This document shows positions 25,193 to 34,144 of a stretch of DNA of 41,288 nt, piece after piece. The DNA comes from an uncultured Porphyromonadaceae bacterium. Lineage in GTDB: Bacteria > Bacteroidota > Bacteroidia > Bacteroidales > Muribaculaceae. The stretch spans positions 1 to 41,288 of the forward strand of contig URII01000016.1 in the NCBI GenBank assembly GCA_900547825.1. The letters are read 5' to 3'. Position 1 is the first letter of the stretch; every line of letters begins with the position of its first letter. Below the pieces are notes generated by a model. That model saw only the letters and a program-made list of their open reading frames with translations. It was not told the DNA's origin and did no database searches. Both the position numbers and the translations under genes were made by a program.

Positions 25193-26380
25193 TCAGTCGT
25201 CCTCCTCAAGCGACATGCCGCTCTCCAGCTCGTCGAGTTCGTCGGGAAGCATGTCGTTGTCAGCTGCTTCGTCGGCTGAGGAAGTCTCGGCTCCATCATC
25301 GTCGTTGCCGGATTTCTTCTTTACCGCCGCTTTGCCGCCGTCGGATTTAAGGGCCTCCATAACAAGGGCCTCAAGCTCCTCGGCAAGAGCCGGATTATCC
25401 ATAAGCACCTGTTTGGCGGCATCGCGCCCCTGCGCTATCTTGGAGCCGTTGTAGCTGAACCACGAACCGCTTTTTTTGATTATGCCATAGTCTACACCGA
25501 GGTCGATTATCTCGCCTGTGCGCGATATTCCCTCGCCGAACATAATGTCGAATTCGGCGCGACGGAATGGTGGAGCCACCTTGTTTTTCGTCACTTTCAC
25601 CTTGGTGCGGCGACCGAAGATCTCTTCATTTTTCTTAATGGCCGAAGAGGAACGTATGTCAATACGCACTGTGGCATAGAATTTCAGGGCGTTGCCGCCG
25701 GTGGTGGTTTCCTGCGGGCCGAATGTGATGCCACCGATCTTGTCGCGCAGCTGGTTGATGAAGATACAGCAGGTCTTGGTGCGTGCGATCGTGCCGGTAA
25801 GCTTGCGCATGGCCTGCGACATAAGGCGTGCCTGGAGACCTACGTTGCGGTCGCCCATGGTGCCTTCAATCTCGGACTTAGGGGTGAGTGCGGCCACAGA
25901 GTCGATCACGAGAATGTCGAGGGCTCCGGAACGTATCAGCTTCTCGGCAATTTCGAGAGCCTGCTCGCCGTTGTCGGGCTGCGATATATACAGATTGTTG
26001 ACATCCACGCCGAGTTTCTCGGCATAAAAGCGGTCGAAGGCGTGTTCGGCGTCAATGATGGCGGCCATTCCGCCGAGTTTCTGAGCCTCGGCTATGGCAT
26101 GTATGGCGAGAGTGGTCTTACCTGATGACTCGGGTCCGTAGATCTCAATGATTCGTCCGCGGGGGAAGCCTCCCACTCCGAGGGCGTAGTTAAGCCCTAC
26201 GGAGCCTGTGGGTATTACCTCCACATCCTCCACTTTATCATCGCCAAGGCGCATTATAGCACCTCGGCCATAGTCTTTCTCTATCTTGGCGAGGGCCTGA
26301 TTGAGAGCGTTGAGGCGCACATCCTTGGTGGCGCCTGCGGCAGCTCCGTCAGACTTCTTCACAGTTTTTTTCTTTTCCAT
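25193..26380 (-). CDS. recA: Recombinase RecA
   Basis: 395 aa. Strand-exchange ATPase for homologous recombination and SOS signalling. Walker A GPESSGKTT (82-90) is followed by the MAIIDAEHAFD segment, LIRSGALDILVIDSVAALTP (Walker B) and the DNA-binding loop INQLRDKIGGITFGPQETTTGGNALKF. Compared with E. coli (353 aa) the C-terminus is extended by an acidic, low-complexity tail (from about 350), typical of Bacteroidetes RecA and likely to modulate DNA access. The gene has its own candidate promoter, separate from tsaE upstream. Confidence 0.98.
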   Translation of the reverse strand: MEKKKTVKKSDGAAAGATKDVRLNALNQALAKIEKDYGRGAIMRLGDDKVEDVEVIPTGSVGLNYALGVGGFPRGRIIEIYGPESSGKTTLAIHAIAEAQKLGGMAAIIDAEHAFDRFYAEKLGVDVNNLYISQPDNGEQALEIAEKLIRSGALDILVIDSVAALTPKSEIEGTMGDRNVGLQARLMSQAMRKLTGTIARTKTCCIFINQLRDKIGGITFGPQETTTGGNALKFYATVRIDIRSSSAIKKNEEIFGRRTKVKVTKNKVAPPFRRAEFDIMFGEGISRTGEIIDLGVDYGIIKKSGSWFSYNGSKIAQGRDAAKQVLMDNPALAEELEALVMEALKSDGGKAAVKKKSGNDDDGAETSSADEAADNDMLPDELDELESGMSLEEDD

Positions 26381-26412
26381 ATGTGTTTATGTTGTCATGT
26401 TTGTTTCTGATG

Positions 26413-26420
26413 CAAAGATA
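26413..26420 (-). promoter_or_regulatory. Candidate -7 element for recA
   Basis: Minus-strand TATCTTTG, matching TAnnTTTG, 32 bases upstream of the recA start and downstream of the tsaE stop. The -33 region is a poor match. No SOS-box-like palindrome was recognised here. Confidence 0.5.
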
Positions 26421-26471
26421 ACGCACCACGCGGGCACATAGATTTCACGCCGCAGTTAATATGCGTTAACG

Positions 26472-26909
26472 TCAGGCGTCGGGAAGTTCAACGGTGAGCA
26501 AGCGGGTGCCGTCATCGTGCGGCTCGATGGTGACCCTCATCTCATCGCCGGGAAGGAGTTCCTCTATGCGCTCGGGCCATTCGATAAGACACAGTGCACC
26601 GGAGTCGAAATAATCCTCCACTCCGAGGTCGAGAGCCTCGTCGACGGATTCAAGGCGGTAAAGGTCAAAATGGTATATCAGCTCAGCTGTTGTGTCGGAG
26701 CGATATTCGTTTATTATGGAGAACGAAGGGCTGGATGTGGCGTCGTTCTCAACACCGAGCACTCGGGCCAGGGCGTTGATGAAAGTGGTTTTGCCCGCAC
26801 CCATGGGGCCGTAGAATGCGAAAACCGTGGTGTCGCCCATCATGGCGGCAAATTCACGTGCGGCATCGTCAACGGCTTCTATGGAGGGGATGGTAATTGT
26901 TTTTTTCAT
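26472..26909 (-). CDS. tsaE: TsaE, ATPase of tRNA threonylcarbamoyladenosine synthesis
   Basis: 145 aa (YjeE). Works with TsaB and TsaD to form t6A37 on ANN-decoding tRNAs. Walker A is FYGPMGAGKTTFINALARVLG (about 34-54), followed by SSPSFSIINEY, LIYHFDLYRLES and the acidic LCLIEWPERIEELLP, all characteristic. It starts 17 bases after gldE and is probably in the same operon. From memory, porX-tsaE neighbours occur in other Bacteroidetes; here slyD and recA lie between them. Confidence 0.96.
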   Translation of the reverse strand: MKKTITIPSIEAVDDAAREFAAMMGDTTVFAFYGPMGAGKTTFINALARVLGVENDATSSPSFSIINEYRSDTTAELIYHFDLYRLESVDEALDLGVEDYFDSGALCLIEWPERIEELLPGDEMRVTIEPHDDGTRLLTVELPDA

Positions 26910-26926
26910 GATCGGAGACTGAATGA

Positions 26927-28234
26927 TTAATCAATGGAACCGGGCTGGATGGCGTCGGGCTGCACCTGAGGCATGACCTTGACACGCACGCCGGCTATGC
27001 GGTGATGGCTGACGTCGAGCACAAGGAAACGGCAACGTCCTATAACGATCGACTCCTTCTTGGCCGGGAAGTCGCCTTTGGCGGCAAGCAGCATGCCGGC
27101 CACTGTCTCGCAGTCGTCAGTAGCAGTGTCGTACTCGTCGGGGTCAAGGCCTGTGATACGGAAAAAATCGGTAAGGGGGGTCTTGCCGTCGAAGATATAT
27201 GTGTCGTCGGGAAGGCGCCGATAGGTTTTCTCGTCGTTGTCGTACTCATCGTCGATGTCGCCCACTATCTCCTCAAGCACATCCTCAAGTGTGACGAGGC
27301 CACGTGTGCCCCCGAATTCGTCTATCACAACGGCCATGTGGATATGACGGCGCCGGAAATCCTCAAGCAGGTCGTCGATCATACGGCTTTCAGGCACGAA
27401 ATAGGCCTCTCGCAGAAGTTTCTGCCATTCGAAACCGGCGGGTGTGCAGCCTATATAGGGCAATAGGTCGCGGGCATAGAGAATGCCACGGATATTGTCC
27501 TGCGTGTCCTCATATACGGGAAGGCGGGAGTAGCCGCTTGAGATCACGGTTTCCATCACTTCATGGAACGACGATGTGATGTCTATGTCGGTTATATCCA
27601 CGCGTGGGGTCATTATTTCCGCCGCGGTGGTCTCGCCGAATTTCAATATGCCTTCAAGCATTTCCTTAGCATCGGGAGCGCGGAGATCGGTTATTTCAAG
27701 CGCCTGCGAAAGATCATCGGCAGTCAACGATTCGGCCCGTTTGGTAACGATGCGGTTCACTATACCTGTGCTGCTGACAAGCATTGACGACAGAGGGTGG
27801 AATATCCTGACCAATGCCGACACACCGCCATAAGCGAACCGGGCCCAGCGCAAGGGGCCGGCGTTGGCGTAAAGCTTGGGAAGTATCTCGCCGAACAACA
27901 GAATGAGGAATGTGAGGATCACTGTCTGAAGCACAAAGCTCCAAAGCTCGCTCATTCCGGCGAAAACAGGGCCGAGGGCATAGTTGCACAGAATGACTAT
28001 GGCCACATTTACAAGGTTGTTGCCTATGAGAACGGTGGCGAGCAAACGCTCGGGCTCGGCAAGCAGGCGCCGTATCCTGGCGCCCCAGTCGGTGTTGTCA
28101 AGCTCCTCGTCGTCGATCTGAGGAATGGAAAAAAAGGCTATCTCGCTCCCGGAAATGAATCCCGAAAGGGCGAGGGCTAAAATGGCGATCAATAATGCTA
28201 TTATCTGGTCGATCCCGAATGAGTCGGGAAGCAT
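26927..28234 (-). CDS. gldE: GldE, CNNM/CBS/CorC-type membrane protein associated with gliding
   Basis: About 435 aa from the ATG at 28234 (MLPDSFGIDQIIALLIAIL). A GTG at 28297 would add 21 residues and remains possible given the promoter position. Architecture: a DUF21/CNNM membrane domain with helices near the N-terminus (IIALLIAILALALSGFISGSEIAFFS, LLATVLIGNNLVNVAIVIL, SFVLQTVILTFLILLFGEILPK), a CBS pair (VMETVISSGYSRLPVYED, MAVVIDEFGGTRGLVTLEDVLEEIVGDI), and a C-terminal CorC/HlyC domain. GldE was identified in Flavobacterium gliding. Related proteins move Mg2+/Co2+, so its exact job in a probably non-gliding gut species is uncertain. Confidence 0.9.
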   Translation of the reverse strand: MLPDSFGIDQIIALLIAILALALSGFISGSEIAFFSIPQIDDEELDNTDWGARIRRLLAEPERLLATVLIGNNLVNVAIVILCNYALGPVFAGMSELWSFVLQTVILTFLILLFGEILPKLYANAGPLRWARFAYGGVSALVRIFHPLSSMLVSSTGIVNRIVTKRAESLTADDLSQALEITDLRAPDAKEMLEGILKFGETTAAEIMTPRVDITDIDITSSFHEVMETVISSGYSRLPVYEDTQDNIRGILYARDLLPYIGCTPAGFEWQKLLREAYFVPESRMIDDLLEDFRRRHIHMAVVIDEFGGTRGLVTLEDVLEEIVGDIDDEYDNDEKTYRRLPDDTYIFDGKTPLTDFFRITGLDPDEYDTATDDCETVAGMLLAAKGDFPAKKESIVIGRCRFLVLDVSHHRIAGVRVKVMPQVQPDAIQPGSID

Positions 28235-28346
28235 CAGGGCTACGCCCTTGATGAAACATGCCGCGCTATCGGCGGCCGGAAGGGGGTCTGCGTCCACTAA
28301 TCGAGGGTTTGGTTACACATATCGGCCAAGGGCCGCATTTACCCTG

Positions 28347-28378
28347 CAAATATACGATTTTTCCGGACTGCGGCCAAA
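28347..28378 (-). promoter_or_regulatory. Strong promoter of the gldE-tsaE operon
   Basis: Minus strand: perfect TTTG (28375-28378), a 20-base spacer and perfect TATATTTG (28347-28354), predicting a start near 28340. This is upstream of both possible gldE start codons (GTG 28297, ATG 28234). Confidence 0.8.
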
Positions 28379-28433
28379 CCCCGACAGCAAAAGAAATGAT
28401 CGCTATCCGGATTTAAACAATAACAAAAGAAAC

Positions 28434-28461
28434 GTCCCGCAGCGGATCGGAGCTGCGGGAC
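28434..28461 (-). terminator. Rho-independent terminator of the beta-repeat protein gene
   Basis: Perfect 10-bp stem gtcccgcagc (28434-28443) with gctgcgggac (28452-28461) and an 8-base loop. On the minus strand it is followed by a T-rich stretch (tttcttttgttattg). It separates this gene from the gldE promoter. Confidence 0.8.
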
Positions 28462-28517
28462 GCCTGCAGGTTGGCGGCGTGCCTGGCGGGCTTGCCGCGA
28501 GAGGGGTCAATCAGGGA

Positions 28518-30353
28518 TTATTTCACCATCACCTTCTTGCCGTCTACGATGTAGATGCCGGCGGGGAGGGTGCCGAGAGCCGATGCGCGGCCCACGCATA
28601 TGCCCTGAAGGTTATATACCGGTGCGGAGGATGACGAAGCATCGGTGCCTACGGTATCGATAGCGGAGCTGTCCTTCTCGATTGCGATAAGGGTGGAGGG
28701 ATCGTTTACGATCACCTTGAATGCGCCGTCCTCACCTGCTGCCACGGGTTCGTCATTCACGCTTACGGAGAGGTTGGCTCCATCCTCGGGAGTAACAAGG
28801 ATCTGGGTGCCGTTAAGGGCGGTAAATGATGAGGTGAAATCGGTCACGGGCACTATCACGTCACGTGTAACGGTGCATGCAGCGTCCTGGGCCACATTGA
28901 ATGTAACGTTGCATTCAACAGGTTCGACTGAAAGGAAAATCTTAAGCACATCCTGATTGTCAAGACCCACCTGGTAGGAGGATCCACCCTCATAGAGAGG
29001 ATTCATGAGCAGGTCGTTGACAAACACTTTTCCAACAAGAGGATTCTCGCTGTACCAGCTCAGGCCAAAGGGACTCATGCCGCTGTAGAAGTCGATAATG
29101 TTATATCCGTCAGCAATGGATATCTCGTTGCGGTCGGCACTCTGGAATGAGAAGTACTGGGTGGCAGCGGCACGGTTGTCGATCCACACCACAGCTGTCT
29201 TGTCCATGGTGATCTTCGACGAATTGAACTGCAGAACGTCACCGTCAGCAAGGTTGGTGCCTGTGGTATAGGAGTCGAGGAGATCACCGTTAAGTGTAAC
29301 GGAGTTGATGAGACATCCGGCAGCGGCTTCCCATGATACATAAGGATTGTTTTCGGAGAGTTCGACGGTATTTGATCCGGCAACAAGAGTGATAAGGTCG
29401 TTCTGGTATGAATAACCGCGATAAAGTTTAACAGTGGTGGGATCCTCCACAATCACAGTGGCCGATACAGTGCCATAGGGATGTGCTGTCACCTCAACGG
29501 TCATATCGTCCAGAATAGTAGTATTATAGGAATAGCCACCGGTCCAGCTGATGTGCTGTCCGTCAATCTTAACGGATTCGATATTATACATAGGATTAGA
29601 GTTGAATCCTATCGACTTTCCGGATTTGGTGGCTACAGTCAGCCCGTTGAAATCCTCCACAGGGGTGCCGTCTACGGTAACTGAGCTTATGGCACCCTGC
29701 CCATCTTCGGAGTAAACAAAAGTGATTGTAACATCCTTTTCGGGAATAATGGCGGTGATGTCGATCTGGCAGTCCTGTGTGAGGGGCACGTTGTAGGCTC
29801 CACCTTCTGCGGCCACGGGTTCTCCATTCAGGGTCACGGCATAAAGCGGCATGTTGTAAACGGCCGACGATATTGAAAGCGATGTTTCGGTGGTGGGGTC
29901 GAACTTCACTGTGTTGGAGCCGTTAACGAGGGCCACGCGCGATGATGTGCCTGCAAGGACGGCTGACACCCTGTCGGCATCGTCAACATTCACCGTGCAG
30001 CTTGCGGTACGTGCCTCGTCAAGATTTTTTGTCACAACGGTGTAGGTTCCGGCGTTGTAGGAGTTGGCATAGAAGTACCATGTGTTGTCATAAAAACCCT
30101 GGGGTGAACCGGCGGCGTTTGTGATTGACACCAACGCATAGGGGGGTATGGCCCGCAAGGTTATGGAACCGTATTCCTGCAAGGAGAAGGTGTTGTTGCC
30201 TGCCACGAGATCAACATCCTCATAGTTCACCTGGCATATCAGGGCCTCGGGATTATCGATGTTGAGCACTATCGTGACATCATCGGCGTGAGATGCGGAG
30301 GCTCCGAACAGAGCCACAAGCATCACAAACATAAGAGTGTAGATTTTTTTCAT
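28518..30353 (-). CDS. Secreted beta-repeat surface protein with sorting-like C-terminus (611 aa)
   Basis: Not a family I can name. Signal peptide MKKIYTLMFVMLVALFGASA. The body is a chain of about five or six related beta modules of 90-110 residues with recurring phrases: DLVAGNNTFSLQ, VALVNGSNTVKF and LITLVAGSNTVELS, each followed by a hydrophobic strand and a phrase such as VTLNGEPVAAEGG or SVNDEPVAAGEDG. The last 40 residues (PVYNLQGICVGRASALGTLPAGIYIVDGKKVMVK) match the pattern of T9SS type-A-like tails. No enzyme motif is visible; an adhesive or structural role is a guess. The next gene upstream ends in a terminator, yet no -7 box was found in the 25-base gap after it. Confidence 0.8.
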   Translation of the reverse strand: MKKIYTLMFVMLVALFGASASHADDVTIVLNIDNPEALICQVNYEDVDLVAGNNTFSLQEYGSITLRAIPPYALVSITNAAGSPQGFYDNTWYFYANSYNAGTYTVVTKNLDEARTASCTVNVDDADRVSAVLAGTSSRVALVNGSNTVKFDPTTETSLSISSAVYNMPLYAVTLNGEPVAAEGGAYNVPLTQDCQIDITAIIPEKDVTITFVYSEDGQGAISSVTVDGTPVEDFNGLTVATKSGKSIGFNSNPMYNIESVKIDGQHISWTGGYSYNTTILDDMTVEVTAHPYGTVSATVIVEDPTTVKLYRGYSYQNDLITLVAGSNTVELSENNPYVSWEAAAGCLINSVTLNGDLLDSYTTGTNLADGDVLQFNSSKITMDKTAVVWIDNRAAATQYFSFQSADRNEISIADGYNIIDFYSGMSPFGLSWYSENPLVGKVFVNDLLMNPLYEGGSSYQVGLDNQDVLKIFLSVEPVECNVTFNVAQDAACTVTRDVIVPVTDFTSSFTALNGTQILVTPEDGANLSVSVNDEPVAAGEDGAFKVIVNDPSTLIAIEKDSSAIDTVGTDASSSSAPVYNLQGICVGRASALGTLPAGIYIVDGKKVMVK

Positions 30354-30378
30354 TGTGTTGTTGGTTTAATTATTAAAA

Positions 30379-30409
30379 GCAGGGACGCATCATGCAGGTG
30401 CGTCCCTGC
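30379..30409 (-). terminator. Rho-independent terminator of the LRR protein gene
   Basis: Perfect 11-bp stem gcagggacgca (30379-30389) with tgcgtccctgc (30399-30409) and a 9-base loop. On the minus strand a T-rich tail (ttttaataatt) follows. Confidence 0.8.
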
Positions 30410-30432
30410 GGAAATTCAGATTTTACGGATAA

Positions 30433-33400
30433 TTATTTAACAAGCACTTTGCGTCCGCCCACGATATAGATACCGGGAGCAAGGTCACGGAGAGCCTCCG
30501 CACGTGCTACATTAGAGCGGATAAGCATACCGCCCATATTGTAGACTGAAACGGTTTCATTATCGGTGTTGTCAACGCTTACATTTTCTATTCCGGATTC
30601 ATCTACCAGAATCATACCGGTGGTCATGGTGAGTTTAGGGAATACAGAGTTGGTCATGAGGCACATCAGCTTTTCATCAAAAGGATTTGCGAATATAGCT
30701 TTGCCGCCATCCATCCAATATTCTTCGCCCGGGATAAGGGTCTCGCCGGTCCATATCTGATTTTCCTCATCATATACAGCCTTGCCAAAATACCAGGTGT
30801 ATGCTGTTTCCGTGTTACCTACCTTAGCCACAGCCGACAGATCCACAGTGCCATCAATGCATTCGGGCTGCAGAGCGGCCTGGTTGTCGTAATAATAGAC
30901 ATAGAGGCGGGTGTCGGACTGAAGCGGGAGCGTGGCGAACGTGAAGCGGTTCCATGCAAGATCCAGACCGATAAGAGTGGATTTCACGGGAGTTATGTCT
31001 ATTTCGGATAGCTCGTTATTCCTTAGGAAGATTTGCGAAAGTACAGGGAGTCCCTGGAGGCTGATGTTACTGAGCTGATTGCCTGTTAAGCTGAGATTCC
31101 ACAGAGCCGGATTGTTGAATGTCACGGATGTGAGCAGGTTGTTGTCCAAAGCTATGCTTTCAACTGTGGGGAACGCCGACCCGTCGAATTCTGTAAGCTT
31201 GTTGTTCATCAGCACCAAGGAGCGTAGGTTGGGGTATTTCTCCGCCAAGGCAGATGAAGTAAGTTCATTACCGAGGAGTGAGAGTTCCTGAGTGGTCTGC
31301 GACTCGGGCAGGTGCATCTTGTCGGCTGTAAGCTTGGCTCCGTTGATGGAGAGGTTGATAAGCTTGGTGAGTTTGGTGACATCGATCTCGGCCATAGGCA
31401 TGTCGTTAAGCGAGAACACGGACACATCCTCGGCTGAATCATATGTATAAACCTTGACCTGAGCGCCAGCATAGGTGGGCTGCCCGGGATAGGATATATA
31501 GGAGGTCTGGAGAGGATATTCCTTATATTCGGTGCCGTCGCCGCGCCAATCGATATAGAGTGTGGTAGGCTTGTGGCCGGTGAATATCACTTCGCCGTAA
31601 CCGTTCTCAGTAGTTGTGAAAGAGGCTATGACGTTAGTGGGAGCGCCCATTACGGTAACATCAGTAGTGTTATACACATTCTCACCGGCAAACTGCGGAA
31701 GGGCAGGATGCGTCATGGAGCAATATACTGTGCCGAGGTCGGTTTTGAGGAAGCGTGTGCCGCCTTTGTCACATTCAATGTCAACACCGTTTACAAGTGC
31801 CGTGCCATCGGTCTTGAACCAGGCGAACTGTGTGCCCTGGCCGTTGATTTCACGATACAGTGAGCTGAGATTTATGGCGGGAGCCTTGACCGAGATTTCG
31901 AACTTGGCCTGCGGGGCATAAACATAACCAGCACCATATGTCGCAGGATCGGGCACATTGGCTATGGTCATGCTGTTGTTGCTTATGTCGAAATGCGAAA
32001 GGCGGAAGAACTTGTCAATAAGCAATCCTCCGATATTGTTGTGGCTCAGATCAATATACGATGCCTCGGTTACGTAAGCGAGGGAATAGTTATCGTGAGT
32101 AATCTCGTTGTGGCTCAGATCGAGATAATCAAGATAGTAGTGATTGGTGAGATTGTAATCGGTAAGCTTGTTATGACTCAGGTCAACGTGACGGAACGGA
32201 CGAGGATCGGTGTATTCAAAGTCGGCGATATTGTTATGCGAAGCGTCAATATAATTGAGCACGTTTTTCTCATAGTTGCCGTAGACACCTTTGATACTGA
32301 GGCTGTAAAGCTCGTTGTTGCTGAGGTCAAGATAGGTAAGGCAACGGTTGTACTGGAGATCGACCGAATAGAGGCCACATCCGCTTAGAACGAGACGACG
32401 CAGTTCGGTGGCCTTGCTCACATCGGCGTTATAGAGTTGGAGTCCCGACACTTCGAGAGAGGTCATCACATCGTTTTCGGCCACATATATATTTACCAGA
32501 CCCTGGAAACCCTGGGGCGCGGGAATATTGACATTGGGCGCAGAAGCTTCATCGGAGAAAGTCGATGTAAATTCAGTCATGTTGCCATTGCCGAAGTCGA
32601 TATAGAATGTGCGCGGTGCCGATGCCGTGGCGCCATCAATACCGACAGAGAATGTGATATTGGTGCCGGATGCAGGCACAGCCATCGACAACGAGCCTAC
32701 CAACGACGGTTTACCCATATCCTCGGCTTTTTTCACAAGGAAAGGTGTGGTGGAAAGTGTGTAGTCGGCCAATACATCGTTAGAGAACTGAACGTAGACG
32801 GAATCGGCAACAGCTTCATTGAAAGTGACCTTGCCGTCAACATAGGTGTAAAGAGCGGCGTCAAGTTCCACAGGCTCGCCGTTGTAGGGCATACGGAACA
32901 CTTTGGCAGATGTAACAGTGTTGGCGCGCAGCACACGTGAGCTGAGATCGAGTACCGAACCGACTCCAAGCGAACGGGCCACAGGCATATCGTTCTGCAG
33001 ATAGAAATATTCTCCCCAGGTGTTGCGGGGCAACGGCAGGGTGGCATAATCCATGTCATTCTTCATCACATTGACGCTGTACAGCTCTGTGTTGGATGTC
33101 AGATCAAGCGATGTGAGTTTGTTGCCGCGAAGGATGAGATGAGAGATCAGGGGATTTTTGGACAGATCCACTGACGCGAGGTTGTTTGAGCCGAGGTTGA
33201 CTACCCACAGGTCGGGGTTGTGGGAAAGGTCGATGTTTTCAAGTTTCACATCGGTGTTGATTGTTCCCGAAGAGTGATCGCCATAGAATTGCTGAAGTTT
33301 GGTGTTTTTGCTCAGGTCAATGTTTCGTATACGCGAATCGCCTATGTTAAGAACAAGAAGCTCGGGATTTTTTGAAACATCAAGGGTCTCCACGTCGGTA

Positions 33401-34083
33401 AGCTCCACATTGAGTCGCTTGAGATTGGGGCATCCTGTGGGATCGGCTGTACGCAACCCGCGGTTGTGATATCCGTCGAACACCTGAAGCGCAGGATAAT
33501 CGCTGAGATTGAAGCTCTGATCCATATAGTCGATTATCGTGCACTCAAGGATGGTGAGCATGGGTTTGGGCGTTCCGACCTTGAGGGGTGTGGTTGCCGT
33601 GAAGGGGTTGTCGTTCAGATAAATGGCATAGGCATTGACAAACGGGGTGAGATCAAGCGACTGAAGAGCGTTGTGCTGAAGGCTTATCACTTCAAGATTA
33701 GTGCACTGCGACATTTCTATGTCGGTTACATAGCCCCCGTCAAGCACCAGCACGTCAAGGTTGAGCGGGTCTCCGTAGATTTTAATGGTTCCATTGGCAT
33801 CGGCGCGCAGAGGCACCCATGTTCCGGTCCATTCACCTGTGGATGGATCCACGTTGGCTGCCTCTATCTCAACTTCGTTGAGTCCGGCACCCATGTCCAC
33901 ATCATAGTAGGCTTTCTGCCGTGTGCCGAGCAGTATCGAGAACTTGTTGGATGGCCCCACTTCCGTGTAGGCGCTGGAATGGATTGTAATGATGGGTGTT
34001 TCCGTTTCCTGCGCACCGGCAGTGACGGTCATCGACATGACCGCCGCCAGTGTGAGAAACGCCCTGCTGATAAATCGTTTCAT
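30433..34083 (-). CDS. Giant secreted leucine-rich-repeat protein built of three homologous units
   Basis: 1216 aa. Signal peptide 1-25 (MKRFISRAFLTLAAVMSMTV onward). Three similar units follow, about 29-450, 451-808 and 809-1160. Each has a beta domain (FYIDFGNGNMTEF at 493-505; LYIDWRGDGTEYKE at 842-855), an LRR block (106-350, 540-710, 885-1060; for example LDLSNNELYSLS, IDLSHNPDLWVVNLGSN), and a closing motif (YATLPLPR 346-353, IANVPDPA 707-714, FATLPLQS 1049-1056) with a cap domain. The tail (DNTDNETVSVYNMGG, LAPGIYIVGGRKVLVK) is sorting-like. Internalin-like LRR surface proteins often bind host or microbial ligands; no ligand can be inferred here. It lies 61 bases downstream of the subtilase gene with no terminator between, so the two are probably cotranscribed. 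Confidence 0.9.
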   Translation of the reverse strand: MKRFISRAFLTLAAVMSMTVTAGAQETETPIITIHSSAYTEVGPSNKFSILLGTRQKAYYDVDMGAGLNEVEIEAANVDPSTGEWTGTWVPLRADANGTIKIYGDPLNLDVLVLDGGYVTDIEMSQCTNLEVISLQHNALQSLDLTPFVNAYAIYLNDNPFTATTPLKVGTPKPMLTILECTIIDYMDQSFNLSDYPALQVFDGYHNRGLRTADPTGCPNLKRLNVELTDVETLDVSKNPELLVLNIGDSRIRNIDLSKNTKLQQFYGDHSSGTINTDVKLENIDLSHNPDLWVVNLGSNNLASVDLSKNPLISHLILRGNKLTSLDLTSNTELYSVNVMKNDMDYATLPLPRNTWGEYFYLQNDMPVARSLGVGSVLDLSSRVLRANTVTSAKVFRMPYNGEPVELDAALYTYVDGKVTFNEAVADSVYVQFSNDVLADYTLSTTPFLVKKAEDMGKPSLVGSLSMAVPASGTNITFSVGIDGATASAPRTFYIDFGNGNMTEFTSTFSDEASAPNVNIPAPQGFQGLVNIYVAENDVMTSLEVSGLQLYNADVSKATELRRLVLSGCGLYSVDLQYNRCLTYLDLSNNELYSLSIKGVYGNYEKNVLNYIDASHNNIADFEYTDPRPFRHVDLSHNKLTDYNLTNHYYLDYLDLSHNEITHDNYSLAYVTEASYIDLSHNNIGGLLIDKFFRLSHFDISNNSMTIANVPDPATYGAGYVYAPQAKFEISVKAPAINLSSLYREINGQGTQFAWFKTDGTALVNGVDIECDKGGTRFLKTDLGTVYCSMTHPALPQFAGENVYNTTDVTVMGAPTNVIASFTTTENGYGEVIFTGHKPTTLYIDWRGDGTEYKEYPLQTSYISYPGQPTYAGAQVKVYTYDSAEDVSVFSLNDMPMAEIDVTKLTKLINLSINGAKLTADKMHLPESQTTQELSLLGNELTSSALAEKYPNLRSLVLMNNKLTEFDGSAFPTVESIALDNNLLTSVTFNNPALWNLSLTGNQLSNISLQGLPVLSQIFLRNNELSEIDITPVKSTLIGLDLAWNRFTFATLPLQSDTRLYVYYYDNQAALQPECIDGTVDLSAVAKVGNTETAYTWYFGKAVYDEENQIWTGETLIPGEEYWMDGGKAIFANPFDEKLMCLMTNSVFPKLTMTTGMILVDESGIENVSVDNTDNETVSVYNMGGMLIRSNVARAEALRDLAPGIYIVGGRKVLVK

Positions 34084-34144
34084 CGGTTGATTATTGATAT
34101 AAGAGTTAATATTATTATAATGTGTGAATTCAAGATACCTGTGA

